This document shows positions 51,244 to 62,650 of a stretch of DNA of 64,000 bases, piece after piece. A model generated the notes under the pieces. It saw only the letters and a list, made by a program, of their open reading frames with translations. It was not told the DNA's origin and searched no databases. The stretch is from positions 6,882,001-6,946,000 of the forward strand of contig NC_052483.1 of the NCBI RefSeq assembly GCF_009730915.1. The letters run 5' to 3'. The stretch comes from Dioscorea cayenensis subsp. rotundata. Its lineage: Eukaryota; Streptophyta; Magnoliopsida; Dioscoreales; Dioscoreaceae. The position numbers were made by a program, and so were the translations under genes. Each line of letters begins with the position of its first letter. Position 1 is the first letter of the stretch.

Positions 51244-54200
51244 TCATTTCCTTAGGATTGCATGGATATGGAGACCATGATCAATCTGAAGAGTGAGCAT
51301 GGTTCTGTACTTAACAGGCTTCTCCTCATCGCCCAGCTTGAATTTAAAGAACCTCACAAGCACTGCAGCAAATATTTTCATCTGACGGTAAGCAAACTCT
51401 TTCCCTAAGCATTCCCGTGGACCAGCCTGCAAACCCGGCAGAAAAACATCAGTTCTTTGTTTTACATCTTTATTCCAAGTTTTAGATGAAAAGCATCACT
51501 ATTTTTTTCTAGAAATTTTTTTCCCCAAATTTTAGTGCTTTTTAAAAAACTCATGAAGAAGATAACCTGAAATGCTGGGAACTTAAAGGGGCTTTCAGGA
51601 GTGAAAACGCCATCATCACCCAGCCACCTTTCTGGCCAGAAAACTTCCGCATCTTTACCCCATATGAACTTCATTCTGGCCATGGCATAGGGCATGTAAG
51701 CAACCATATCACCTTCCCTCACGTTGAAACCGTCTGGTAAAGTATCATCACTGAAACATATCTTTGGGTCCTGTTAGGCAAAAAAAATATCATCCTGTGA
51801 TCATGTGTTATTAATACAAACATGGCTTTTATAAGCTCACCAAGGGAATTCCGGGATAAAGTCTCAAAGTCTCTGTTAAGCTGGCGTGAAGATAGTGCAT
51901 ACTATTGATGATTTCATCTGTCATCTTTTCAGCGAATTCACTAATGGATACATTTTCACCAAATTCTTTAGTGGCTGTCATCACTTCTTCGGCTATTTTC
52001 TCTTCAATGTGGGGATTCTTACAGAGCACGTAAATAAACCATGAGAGTGTGATTGCTGTCGTATCTTTGCCGGCAATCATGAAATTCAATATGATGTCTC
52101 TCAAATACCGAGGCGTGATATTTACTGGATCCTTCTCACTCTCTAAGAGAAATCTTGACAGCATATCTTGTCTCTTTAATTCCTGTTTCAATGCACAACA
52201 GTTGAATTTGGAAAACAAGTGAAGTACTAATGAATAACCAGATCATGTACTTACTGAATCATGCTGCAGTTTGGATATCTGTTCAATCTTGCTAGAGATA
52301 ATTTTGTAGATGAATTTGTCCACTATTCTAATTTTTTTCTTCAACACAGCTTCACATCCAATGTTCAAGAGCTTCTTGATTTTCCACGAGATGTCAACAT
52401 AACGCCATGTGATCAGGTTACTTGCATCATCAAAAGCCTCAGCAAATTCCCGCCCTTCTCTATTAGATGCAGTGATGCAATTGAGTTCCACTCCAAATGC
52501 AACTTGGAAAATTGAATCCATGGTTGATTTCATGAGCAAGTCCTGTGAGATAAGATATGATCAATTAATGTTACTCTTCGCAATACATGAAACTACATCA
52601 GCAAGTGATGAAGTTACTTGGATATCAATTCTAGTGTTTGTGATTGCAGCTTCCCAAATCAGAACAGCAAGCTTCTTCACATTGTCTCTGAAGGTTTGGG
52701 TGCTATAATCTCTTAAAATCCTTCTTGAAAAATCAATACTAGCTACTTTTCTTTGGTGCTGCCATTTCACACCATCTACCGCAAAAATTCCATCACCAAG
52801 GAGATCCTTCATGTTGCAATAGTTGTATTCTCCCTGCAGAATATATTTCAACCACAGTACAATTACAATGAAAGGCTTGAAGCTAATTTAGTTTATCAAA
52901 TGTGATATTGTTAGAACTGGTATTTTATCAAATACACACAACTGCTAATATAAGATGATTTTCATCGATCTTAAAACTTAAGGCTGATGGGAACAGATTG
53001 ATGTCAAACATATAAAAAAATGTAAATGTCAACATTTATTATGCCTGCCATTAATCTTGTACAAGATATAATGTTGAGTATATATCTATAGTATATTGCT
53101 ATAGTTTCTGTAAATATATTTTTCCTTAATATAGATTTATTTAGTTTCCTTTTCTGTAGGATGGTTACCATATTTTGGGAGATTGATTTGTTTTCTTGTT
53201 CATATCTATTGTAATATATATGAAACCAAAAATCAATGAAGAGATAAGTTTTTCCCTTCAAAGTTCTTGTCATGGTACCAGAGCCATACATCTCACAAAA
53301 GTCGATTCTAAAACCCTAAGCATAGTGGACCATGGCTGGTGGCAAAGATGAGAAGGACGGTGGCTCGTCCAGCAAGAAAAGATCCCCATATGAATTGTCT
53401 CCTAATGATAATCCAGGAATCCTAATTACTCATGTGCAATTGAAAGGCGACAATTATGATGAATGGTCAAAAGCCATTCGAGTCTCTCTCCAATCAAAGA
53501 AGAAGCTGGGATTCTTGGACGGAGCAATCACGTGTCCTGATCCAGATTCTGATGATTTAGAAGATTGGTACGCGGTCAATTCAATGCTTGTATCATGGAT
53601 CTTCAATACAATTGAACCAACGTTGAGATCCACTATTTCATACAAGGAGAACATTTTTGATCTGTAGCTAGATATCAGAGAACGTTTTGGTGTCACAAAC
53701 GGACCACGTATCCAGCAACTCAAGGCTGAGTTGAGTGAGTGCAGACAAGGTGCAAAATCTATTTCTAATTACTATGGGAGGATGAAAAAGATCTGGGAAA
53801 ACTTGGATGAATGTGATCCTTATCAAACTTGTAGATGTGGGAAGTGCACGTGTGATCTGGCCAAAGAATTTGACAAACGAAAAGAAGATGAGAAGGTACA
53901 CCAATTCCTCATGGGTCTCAACAACATCTTATATGGAGCAGTGCGATCTAACCTTTTTGTTGCGGATCCTCTTCCCAATATGAATAAAGTGTACTCAACA
54001 TTGATGAGAGAAGAACATATGAGAACGGCCTCAAGCGACAAAAGATGACAAAAGGCGAAATCATGGGCTTTGCTGTTCGAGCAGGTCGTGGTCGTGGTGA
54101 AGCAAGACTGGAACCAAAAGACCCTAACAAATATTGCACTCACTGTAAGCGAACAGGGCATGCAGTAGAAAATTGCTTTAAATTAACAGGTTACCCGGAG

Positions 54201-57200
54201 TGGTGGGGGTGACCGTCCCAAGAGGATTCGGGACGTGGTACACATAGACATGGTGGAGCGAGGTTTTTGTTGCTTGGGTCGTGGCCATGGAGGTGGTGTC
54301 ACGGGCTAATGTGGCGACAACACCACTCGTCACGAGTTTCTTTCCCAAGGAGCTGTTAGTGAGCAAACGGCTTTCTGGAGTGAGCGATGAGCAGTGGAAG
54401 TGGCTCCAACATTTTTTTGACTCAAAGAATCCTAAAATGAGTGGTAAAAATAAATACTCCATGGTGGATACTTGATACAAGAGCTTCTCACCATATGATG
54501 CAGCGATATGTCTCTAATGGCGAATTTGCATGATATTTCGGCAAGCCCGATGGGAATGCCGAATGGTGAACTATACTCGACTACAAAGGAAAGGCGTGGT
54601 GATCCTGGACAAACATATCACCTTGTCCAATGTTTTATATGTTCCGAATTTGACTTGCAATCTTATATCCATCTCACAACTGATTTCTGAAAATAATTGC
54701 ATAGTCCGAGTTCTCTAATGCTATTTGTGTTATTCGAGGACCGCACTTGAGGATGCTTGATTGGTGCGGGTGAAACTACGAGGGGGCTCTACTACTTTCG
54801 TGGATTGACATTTGCACAAGCAATGAAGACGAATAGTGCGAGCTCCTATGAATTGTGGCACAGGAGACTAGGACATCCTTCTGCAAAGATTGTAGAATTG
54901 CTTTCTAATGTTACTTTCATTAAGTCTAGTGTTGTGACGAATAAGATTTGTGATATATGCATTCATGCGAAACAATCCAGAGAGCGGTTTCCAGTTAGTG
55001 ATAATAAAGCTCATGATTTGTTTGAACTCATTCATTGTGATCTATGGGGACCATATCGTACTCCATCTGCTTATGGTGCAAAGTATTTCTTAACTATTGT
55101 GGATGATTACTCACGTGGTGTTTGGATTTTCCTTCTATGTGATAAAACAGAGGTGGCTCAAACTATAAGACAATTCTTTACTTTGGTGGAACGACAGTTT
55201 AACAAGAAAGTTAAAATTGTTCGCAGTGATAATGGGACTGAATTCATACCTATAAAACCTTATTTTCTTGACAATGGGATTGTTTATGAGACATCTTGTA
55301 CAGGAACCCCCCAACAAAATGGGCGTGTTGAACGCAAACATCAACATATATTGAATGTTGGGCGGGCTTTAATGTTTCAAGCAAATCTACCAATCCAATT
55401 TTGGGGTGAGTGCATTTTAGCCGCCGATTATCTTATCAATCGCACTCCATCTCTTGTATTGGATGGCAAAACTCCTTTTGAGCTTATTTATGGTGCACCA
55501 CCTTCCTATAATCATTTTCGTACATTTGGGTGTTTATGTTATGTGCATAACCAAAGAAGCTAAGGGGATAAGTTTGCAAGTCGAAGTCGTCGATGTGTGT
55601 TTGTTGGATATCCTTATGGCAAGAAAGGGTGGTATGTGTATGATTTGGAGACAAATGAGTATTTTATATCCCAAGATGTTGTTTTCTCTGAAAATGAATT
55701 TCCTTACTCACATGCAACAACTGCATCTAATAGTGCATTGGAAAATACTACAACATGTGATAATAGCAATGAGTTTGTTGTTTCCACTCTTGATGAGCAT
55801 GGTGCACCTGTTGGAGATGGTGATTTCGACACAGAAACAAATGGTACACAAGGGAGCAATGAACAAGCTACTATTGAAGATAATTCCTGCGACATGGGGG
55901 CCATAATTCACTGTGATTCTAAAAGTGATGATGAGCTTCTTGGAAGAGGACATCGTGCCAAGCAACGATCTGTCTTACTTCGTGATTTTGTTAGTCATAC
56001 TGTCCAAAAATTGAGCCCCTCCTCTGCTAGTTCACTCAATCCAAGATCATCCTCAAGTACGCCTTATCCTATAGCACATTATATGAACTGTGATAAGTTT
56101 TCCATGCAACATCGATCGTTCTTGGCAGCTATTACTACAGGTGTTGAGCCCAGCACTTACTTTGAAGCAGTTAAACATGCATGCTGGTGTGATGCTATGC
56201 AAAAAGAAATGCAAGCTCTTGAGGACAATGGAACTTGGAGTCTTGAACCACTTCCTCTTGGAATGAAACCACTTGGATGTAAGTGGATCTTTCGGATCAA
56301 ATATAATTCCGATGGCACCATTGAGCGCCACAAAGCTCGCTTGGTTATCTTTGGCAACAAACAAATTGAAGGAATCGATTACAATGAAACTTTCGCTCCA
56401 GTGGCTAAAAATGACCACGAGTGCGTGTTTTTTTCTTGCCGTTGCATCCGTCCAGTAATGAGCATATTCATCAGATGGATGTTCACAACGCTTTTCTTCA
56501 TGGTGACTTGGCAGAGACCTTTTATATGCGTCCTCCTCCTAGCTTTTCTCCCTCACAACCTGGTCTTGTGTGTCGTCTCTGCAAATCACTGTATGGTCTT
56601 AAGCAAGCTCCTCGTTGTTGGTTTTGCGGTCGGGAGAGCCTTGCGTGAGTACGGGTTTTGTTCGAGTCTTACTGCGATTATTCTCTTTTTCACATTGCAT
56701 CAAGGGATCCGTTCAATTGCATGTTACGGTATATGTTGATGATTTAATTATATCCGGTAATGACCTTGAAGTTATTCGAGATTTTAAATCTTATCTCGAT
56801 GCTTACTTCCATATGAAGGATCTTGGTGTTCTCAAGTATTTTTCTTGGCCTTGAGGTGGCTCGGGAATTCGATGGCATATATTTGTCTCAACGTAAATCA
56901 CGCGTTGGATATAATCTCGGAGGCCGGTCTTTTTAGGCGCAAAGCCTGTTAGTATTCCTCTTGATCAAAATCATAATTTGGCTTTATCCACTAGTTCGTT
57001 CCTTAATAATCCTGAGTGTTATAGGCGCTTGGTTGGGCGTCTCATTTATTTGTCAGTTACACGTCCTGAGCTTTCTTATTCTGTTCATGTGTTGGCTCAA
57101 TTCCTACAACAACCTAGACTTGAGCATTGGGAGGCAGCACTTCGTGTTGTTCGCTCACTGGTTGGTTTGTTCTTCTTGGTCACTCTCCTATTTCATGGAA

Positions 57201-58488
57201 AACTAAGAAGCAACATACAGTCTCTCGTTCCTCCACCGAAGCTGAGTATCGTTCAATGGCAACAACCACATGTGAATTGAAATGGTTAAAAGCACTGCTT
57301 CTTAGTCTTGGAATTTATCATTCTCAACCCATGCGCCTTCATTGTGATAGTCAAGCAGCCTTACACATTGCTGCTAATCCAGTCTTTCACGAGCGCACTA
57401 AACATATCGAAGTAGATTGTCATTTTGTTCGGGATGAGATTCAACGTGGTCACATCCAGCCAACCTATGTGTCCACGTCTACGCAACTTGCAGACATTTT
57501 TACTAAGGCCTTAGGCAAGTCTCAATTTGATTACCTCTTATGCAAGTTGGGCATTCATGACTTGCATGCTCCAACTTGAGAAGAGATAAGTTTTTCCCTT
57601 CAAAGTTCTTGTCATATAAATTACAAGCAGTGTTTTTCCTCCCCCAAACAACAGAGCTGAGAGATGAAATGGATCCTTTAAAGAAAAAAAAATTCATAAA
57701 TTGAAAATAGTTTGTCTTCTCTTTAATAAATTTAATGGTTTATCCACTTTCCTAAAATTAATAAAACAAAGAAAGAAAAGTTTGTCTCCAAAGTTGTAAA
57801 TTTCTAGGGTTTTCACCACTCAAATGTTCAACAAGCAGAACAAACGCAATGCCTTCTTTAAACCAAATTGACCGAGTACCATAAATTTGAAGTATAAAGT
57901 GAAAAATAAAAGGATTACGTACATACATGCATGCATATGTTTTTTTTCTTTCTAAATCATAGCCACAGTCTCTATGATTCCCCTTTAGTCTTCTTTTTCT
58001 TTTTTATCTTCTTTTTAGTTAATAAAATACAGCTTCTCAGTTTTGAGAAGTTCTTCCCAAAAACAAAAAAAAAAACACACCATGAAATTAAGGAATAGAA
58101 AGGAGGATAATGAAAGATTAAGCAAGGTAGGTAGGTAGGGAAAGAGGCGCACCTTGCCATAGTTAGAGAAGTTAGTCTTGAGGATGTACTCCACAATGGC
58201 TGGGTCAGCAGTATAAACCTCACTGCGCAGAGGTGAGAGCAACCTGAAGGTTTTGTGCTTGTGAGCTTGGTCAGTGGAGAAGTCATGAAGCCTTCTAAAG
58301 TTCACAAGATGATGGAAGATGGATCCCGCCACTGGATGGTATTTATTATTCTTCTTCCTCTTTATGGCCAACTTGGTTAATTTCCAGATTAGCAGGAAGT
58401 TCAAGATCAAGAAGGCCAGAAGCAGCACTAGGGATGAAAAGAGAGACTGTGAATGAGAGACGGAAGAGGTGTTGGATTGGGGTTCCAT
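51244..58488 (-). CDS. Cytochrome P450, CYP704-type (copy B), intron 1 split by a Copia element
   Basis: Six exons: 58488-58153, 52833-52618, 52542-52255, 52182-51841, 51770-51567 and 51426-51244, 522 residues, with intron positions and phases identical to copy A. The same signature motifs are intact: W-Q-H-Q-R-K, A-G-K-D-T-T-A, E-T-L-R, P-E-R-W and [10 protein letters not shown]. The N-terminal anchor is a long leucine-rich segment after about 17 residues. The copies are clear tandem paralogues. Intron 1 is 5.3 kb because a Copia retrotransposon (53072-57614) lies in it in the opposite orientation; without it the intron would be about 0.8 kb. Coding and splice sites look sound, so the gene may work if the long intron is removed. 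Expected role: fatty-acid hydroxylation, as for copy A. Confidence 0.88.
53072..53272 (+). repeat. 5' LTR of the intronic Copia element
   Basis: Bounded by TG and CA, with the primer-binding site starting at 53273 and TATAA just before it. Confidence 0.85.
53332..57579 (+). pseudogene. Copia Gag-Pol, broken by stops and frameshifts
   Basis: Gag starts at 53332, has a TAG at about 53665 and continues to 54048. The zinc knuckle [14 protein letters not shown] follows near 54135 in another frame. The protease active site reads [11 protein letters not shown] near 54470, with Arg where Gly is invariant. The integrase frame 54757-55563 is open with its catalytic residues visible (H-C-D-L-W-G, S-D-N-G-T-E-F, R-V-E-R-K-H). 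After a stop the frame resumes at 55597. Reverse transcriptase shifts frame near 56415, then shows [10 protein letters not shown] and Y-V-D-D (56737). RNase H (57220-57579) is open with S-S-T-E-A-E-Y-R and T-K-H-I-E-V-D. The element could not move on its own. Confidence 0.85.
57580..57614 (+). repeat. 3' LTR remnant of the intronic Copia element
   Basis: The last 35 bases of the LTR, identical to 53238-53272, joined directly to the end of pol and followed by the TATAA target copy. Confidence 0.85.
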
Positions 58489-60634
58489 TGCGACTTGCGA
58501 GTGAATATAATTGAAGATGCAGAGTTTTTGCATTATAATTTATAAGAAAAGATCCGGGGAGGGCAATCATGGAGTCACAAGCTAACGGGATACTTCTCGG
58601 ACTCGGAGATGAATGGTGGGGGAGCATCAATCTTGTCAACATCTTGCACAGGGTTTGATGAACAAATTTTTTTTTTTTTTAAAAAATAAATTAATTTCTT
58701 TTTAGGTAAAAACTGTGTTAATGGCAGATGACAACTATACCAAAGTACCGCCGCTAAAGATCAAACTGGACCACTCCCGTGGGTCTGTCGGCTAGTTTGA
58801 TTTCTTTGGCATTGCACCATTTCTGTCGGTGAAGTGGTGCCCCTACATTGAATATGGTGAAAGGAGTCCAAAGACTTTAGCATTTTAATTTCAATTAGAA
58901 TGGATCCTCACTTGCTACTGAGAGTTTGTGATCTGTTTGATAACCCAAGATTTTAAAAAAAAAAATGACTTAGGTGAAGTTAGATAAATATAGTTAGTGT
59001 AGTTCACCATTGACATTATGACACGTATCCCAATATATATAAAAATATAATAACTTTCATATAATATCTTTACATTTTCTTAAAAATTACTTATCTCATG
59101 CCACGTGTCAAACATCTAATGGTGAACTACACTAACTACATCTATCTAACTTGACCTAAGTCATACCCTTTTAAAAAACAGCGCATAACAATATAGTGGG
59201 AGTATAACACAAACTACCTAATCAACATAATTTCTTAATTTTTTTCAACATCAAAATCACCGTATAAAAATTTTTTTAGCAAGACAACCTAATGACAAAA
59301 TTGTCCCCATTTAAAATTAAAAATTACACTACTACATTACAAAATATGATAACATGATTTATTTATTTTATTTTTATTTGTTTATTTATTTATTTATTTT
59401 TTAAAATTAAGATATTAATGAAAGTTTGTTTATTATGGATTAAATATTTTTAAAATTATGTTGATTTTTTAACTAGTTGCTATATTGTTGGGTTGTTGTA
59501 AAATTTGATAAAATTTTTATAAAATATTATCGTAATATTTTTTATTATAAAACAAATATAGATTAGTAAAAAGGTATTATTGGAATTTATTATTATTTTT
59601 TTTATAATTATCCAAATCAAACACTAAACAACAAAAAAAAAATTGTACTGTTCAATAAAGATCAAACATAGAACAACACAAATATTTGTATTTTACTTTA
59701 ACTGTTTGCACTTATTACTACCCATTTAAATATTGTTGTTACTTCCATTTTATCTGCTATTAATCTATAATAAACCTCATGTTCATGACTCACTCAAATT
59801 ATATGGCTTTATCTTCTTATCTTATTCCTCATATATATTAGTTCTGATTTTATTGATTTATATCACTTTTTGTTTTGTAAGTTGTGGCAAATACTAACAA
59901 TTTTTTTTCTTTAACAAATTTTTTTATAACAAAATGAACACACCATTATTTATATTATTTACTATTTAAGAATTTAAATTGCTGACTCTCATATCTCACC
60001 ATTGTGTTATATTGTTATTGACTATGATTTATTTATTTATTTATTAAAAATGAATAAATAAAACACAAAATTGAAAACTATGTTTATTTTAAATATGTAG
60101 TTGATGATAAATATATTGTTTAAACTCAACTCAATTTAAAATTTAATTAATAAAATAAAAAAATTTATTTTTATTAAAAATAAAAATTTAGAGTGATATA
60201 TTTACTATTCAGTAATTTAACTTAAATGAAACTTTATGATTAACCTAATCAACGAGTATTACGGTAATCTATTTTTACAAACCAAAAAATAATAAAAATT
60301 TAATATTATTTTGAATACAAACAAAATATATTATATCGGGTTGATTGAATTTGAAAACTTAAGCTACTATGATTTATATTCATATTTAGACATTTAATTA
60401 GTCTTATGCGCAATTGTGTAAGTAAGCACGTATTGGGTTTAACATTAAAAGAACAGGAGGAGAGAGGATATTAGCACTATTGAGGCTCGTCATACAAATC
60501 TTCACGAGTTAAAAATTTGCGTTTGATGTGTTCCTCTACTCCTTTTTTTTTAATAAATCGGTGATTTATCCACTTTATTCAAAAAAAAAATTTATGATTA
60601 TTAATCGAAGAAAACATTGTGTAAATCTCCTGTG
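58489..60634. other. AT-rich intergenic region
   Basis: A TATA-like TTATAAATTATAA on the minus strand near 58533-58547 is the likely core promoter of P450 copy B. Apart from the MITE at 58965-59164, the rest to 60634 is extremely AT-rich, with T- and A-runs and no gene that I can see. Confidence 0.6.
58965..59164. mobile_element. 200-bp foldback MITE upstream of P450 copy B
   Basis: The first and last roughly 65 bases are inverted repeats with few mismatches: ATGACTTAGGTGAAGTTAG at the left, ATGACTTAGGTCAAGTTAG on the complement at the right, both continuing through GTAGTTAGTGTAGTTCACC-like sequence. The whole element could fold into one hairpin. The flanks are A/T runs, so the target duplication cannot be resolved. 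Confidence 0.75.
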
Positions 60635-62209
60635 TTACTGAATTTTCAGCTCTTCATGCATCAAGTCCAAAATAAGCACCAGCTCGTCAAGTACATCATC
60701 ATCATCACATGGTGCTAGTTTTACTGAAAACTCACGCACCACCCCATCAATTTCAACCGAACTACAACCAGGAGCTGCCTTCTTGATCCCGTGCTCTTGC
60801 ATCAATTTCCTCACTTTCTTCACATCCTCAAATCTGTCAGCCTTTGCATAAATGTCGGAAAGAATTATATAGAAAGCATGATTGAGAGGGTCCATTCCAA
60901 TCAAACGGCCTGCAACTCTTTCACCAAGCTCTACATTTCCATGCATCCTGCAGGCACCAAGAAGTGCTCCCCAAACAAAAGTGTCTGCCTCCATTGGCAT
61001 GCTTCCAATGAGTATCAATGCCTCAGCGAACAAGCCCGCTCGTCCAAGTAAATCCACCATGCAGGCGTAGTGTTGCTGCTGTGGTTCAATCATGTATACT
61101 CTCCTCATTGCCTCAAAACACCAACGGCCCCTTTCCACCATGCCTGAGTGAGCACAAGCGCATAGCAGCGCACCAAACGTCACTTGGTTCGGCTTTGTTC
61201 CATGCCTTTCCATCTTCTCTAGAAGAGTAAAAGCCTCCTCTCCAAACCCATGGATAGCGAAAGCCGAGATCATGGCAGTCCAGGCCAGCACATCTTTGTC
61301 AGGCATTTCATCAAACACCTCCAAAGCTCGAGCCAAGCACCCACATTTGCCGTACATATCTATAAGGGCGGTACCGATTACGACATCCAACTCTATGCCA
61401 CACATTTTCAAGTAGCCATGCACCCATCGTCCCTGATCAAAAGCACCAAGAGAAGCGCAAGCAGAGATCACACTGGCCACCGTAATCTTGTCAGGTTTAA
61501 CAACAAAGTCCCCCGCCTGCATTTCATGGAATAAACTTAGAGCCGCCTTCTCCCGGCCACACTGAACAAACCCCGTAATGATTGAATTCCAACTAATCAC
61601 GTTCCTATCCCCCATTCTATGAAAAACATCCATCGCCTCGTCTGCCTCCCCGCACCTCAAGTACCCGATCAGAAGAGAATTCCACGAGACTAAGTCTTTC
61701 TGGGGCATTTCATCGAACACTCTCCTCGCGCGTCGGATAAACCCGCAAGTCGCATAGAAGAAAACCATGGAATTCTGGATGAAGACGTCGAGATGGAAGC
61801 CGAGCTTGAAGACGTGTGAATGGAGGCACTGGCCAGAGGTGGCGAGGAGACGGAGAGAGCAGTGCTTGAAGAGGAAGGGGAAAGTGAGATGGTTGGGAAG
61901 GAGGCCCGAGGAGAGGAGCTGGGAGTAGAGGGAGATGGGGTGGAGATGGGGAAGGGAGGAAGGAGGGGCAGCGGCGAGTGAGCGGAGGACGGTGTTGAAG
62001 GAGGAGAGGGTAGGGGAGGGAATATAGACGAATAGGAGAAAGGAGGTGGAGGAGGGGAGGGAGGAGTAGAGGAGGAGAAGACGGGAGAGGAGAGAGCTGG
62101 TTGTGCGCAAGCTGAGGCCGGGATTGCAGAGGATTTGGACGTGCACTTGCTCGAGCTGTCGCCTAGTCTTGCATAGACGCATGGCACGCGCCAAGATGCG
62201 CGACGACAT
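60635..62209 (-). CDS. PLS-class pentatricopeptide repeat protein, E/E+ type
   Basis: One uninterrupted exon of 524 codons. The start at 62209 is supported by an in-frame TGA just upstream. The first 40 residues are basic and poor in acids, fitting organelle targeting. PPR motifs run from about residue 50 to 430, alternating P, L and S types, with landmarks such as F-N-T-V-L-R-S-L, D-L-V-S-W-N-S-L-L, N-V-I-S-W-N-S-I-I, D-V-L-A-W-T-A-M-I-S and the V-W-G-A-L-L-G-A-C-R block that opens the E domain. It ends G-C-S-S-V-E-I-D-G-V-V-R-E-F and about 30 more residues, with no DYW deaminase domain. Such proteins bind organellar RNA and usually guide C-to-U editing with a deaminase partner. Target transcript unknown. 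Intact. Confidence 0.92.
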   Translation of the reverse strand: MSSRILARAMRLCKTRRQLEQVHVQILCNPGLSLRTTSSLLSRLLLLYSSLPSSTSFLLFVYIPSPTLSSFNTVLRSLAAAPPSSLPHLHPISLYSQLLSSGLLPNHLTFPFLFKHCSLRLLATSGQCLHSHVFKLGFHLDVFIQNSMVFFYATCGFIRRARRVFDEMPQKDLVSWNSLLIGYLRCGEADEAMDVFHRMGDRNVISWNSIITGFVQCGREKAALSLFHEMQAGDFVVKPDKITVASVISACASLGAFDQGRWVHGYLKMCGIELDVVIGTALIDMYGKCGCLARALEVFDEMPDKDVLAWTAMISAFAIHGFGEEAFTLLEKMERHGTKPNQVTFGALLCACAHSGMVERGRWCFEAMRRVYMIEPQQQHYACMVDLLGRAGLFAEALILIGSMPMEADTFVWGALLGACRMHGNVELGERVAGRLIGMDPLNHAFYIILSDIYAKADRFEDVKKVRKLMQEHGIKKAAPGCSSVEIDGVVREFSVKLAPCDDDDVLDELVLILDLMHEELKIQ

Positions 62210-62650
62210 GTCATGTCACCCCTCCCTTCCCTTGTTGGTCATCAACTCAAGCAGCTGCTCTTGGCTACCCATTTCTTTTCAACAGTTATAATTTATAGAC
62301 AGCCCAGTATCATCATTTAATTAAATACCGGGCTAAGCGTCCAAGGTTAGACGTTCATAAATACGTAATGTGAACAACTTCAAAAAGAAAACCCGAAATT
62401 AATAATTATAGCATCTTCTGTCCCTTGCTATAATTAAAAAATAAAATAAAATAAAATAAAAAAAGGATAACCCAGACAGAAACAAGTGTAAAGGAAAGGG
62501 ACAAAATAAAAACACAGGGAATATAAATCTACTATAAACAATAATAATTTTGGAATAATATATTAATTTTAGTCATGGAATACTCCTGACCTGGTGAATG
62601 ATCACGTACAGTTAAATGAATCGAATCGACATTTGAAAATTCCCGGTTCA
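62210..62650. other. Intergenic spacer between the PPR and GT47 genes
   Basis: Both neighbours are on the minus strand, so this is the PPR promoter and the GT47 3' flank. AT-rich with an AAATA-type simple run near 62434-62464. No gene seen. Confidence 0.6.

Larger units (their letters stand above)
53072..57614 (+). mobile_element. Copia retrotransposon in intron 1 of P450 copy B, 3' LTR truncated
   Basis: The 5' LTR is 53072-53272 (TGTTGAG...TTGTCA, 201 bp). It is followed at once by the primer site TGGTACCAGAGCC, one base off the usual initiator-tRNA site. The right end keeps only the last 35 bases of the LTR (57580-57614), identical to 53238-53272. The 5-bp target duplication TATAA is present on both sides (53067-53071 and 57615-57619). 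Short LTRs and the motif set suggest an Ale/Retrofit-like lineage, on recollection. The intact target duplication shows that the LTR was lost by internal deletion. Confidence 0.9.

Noticed and set aside
61690-62214. 174-codon Ser/Pro-rich minus-strand frame overlapping the PPR gene
   Set aside because: A shifted-frame shadow of the GC-rich PPR 5' end; the PPR frame carries the conserved motifs.
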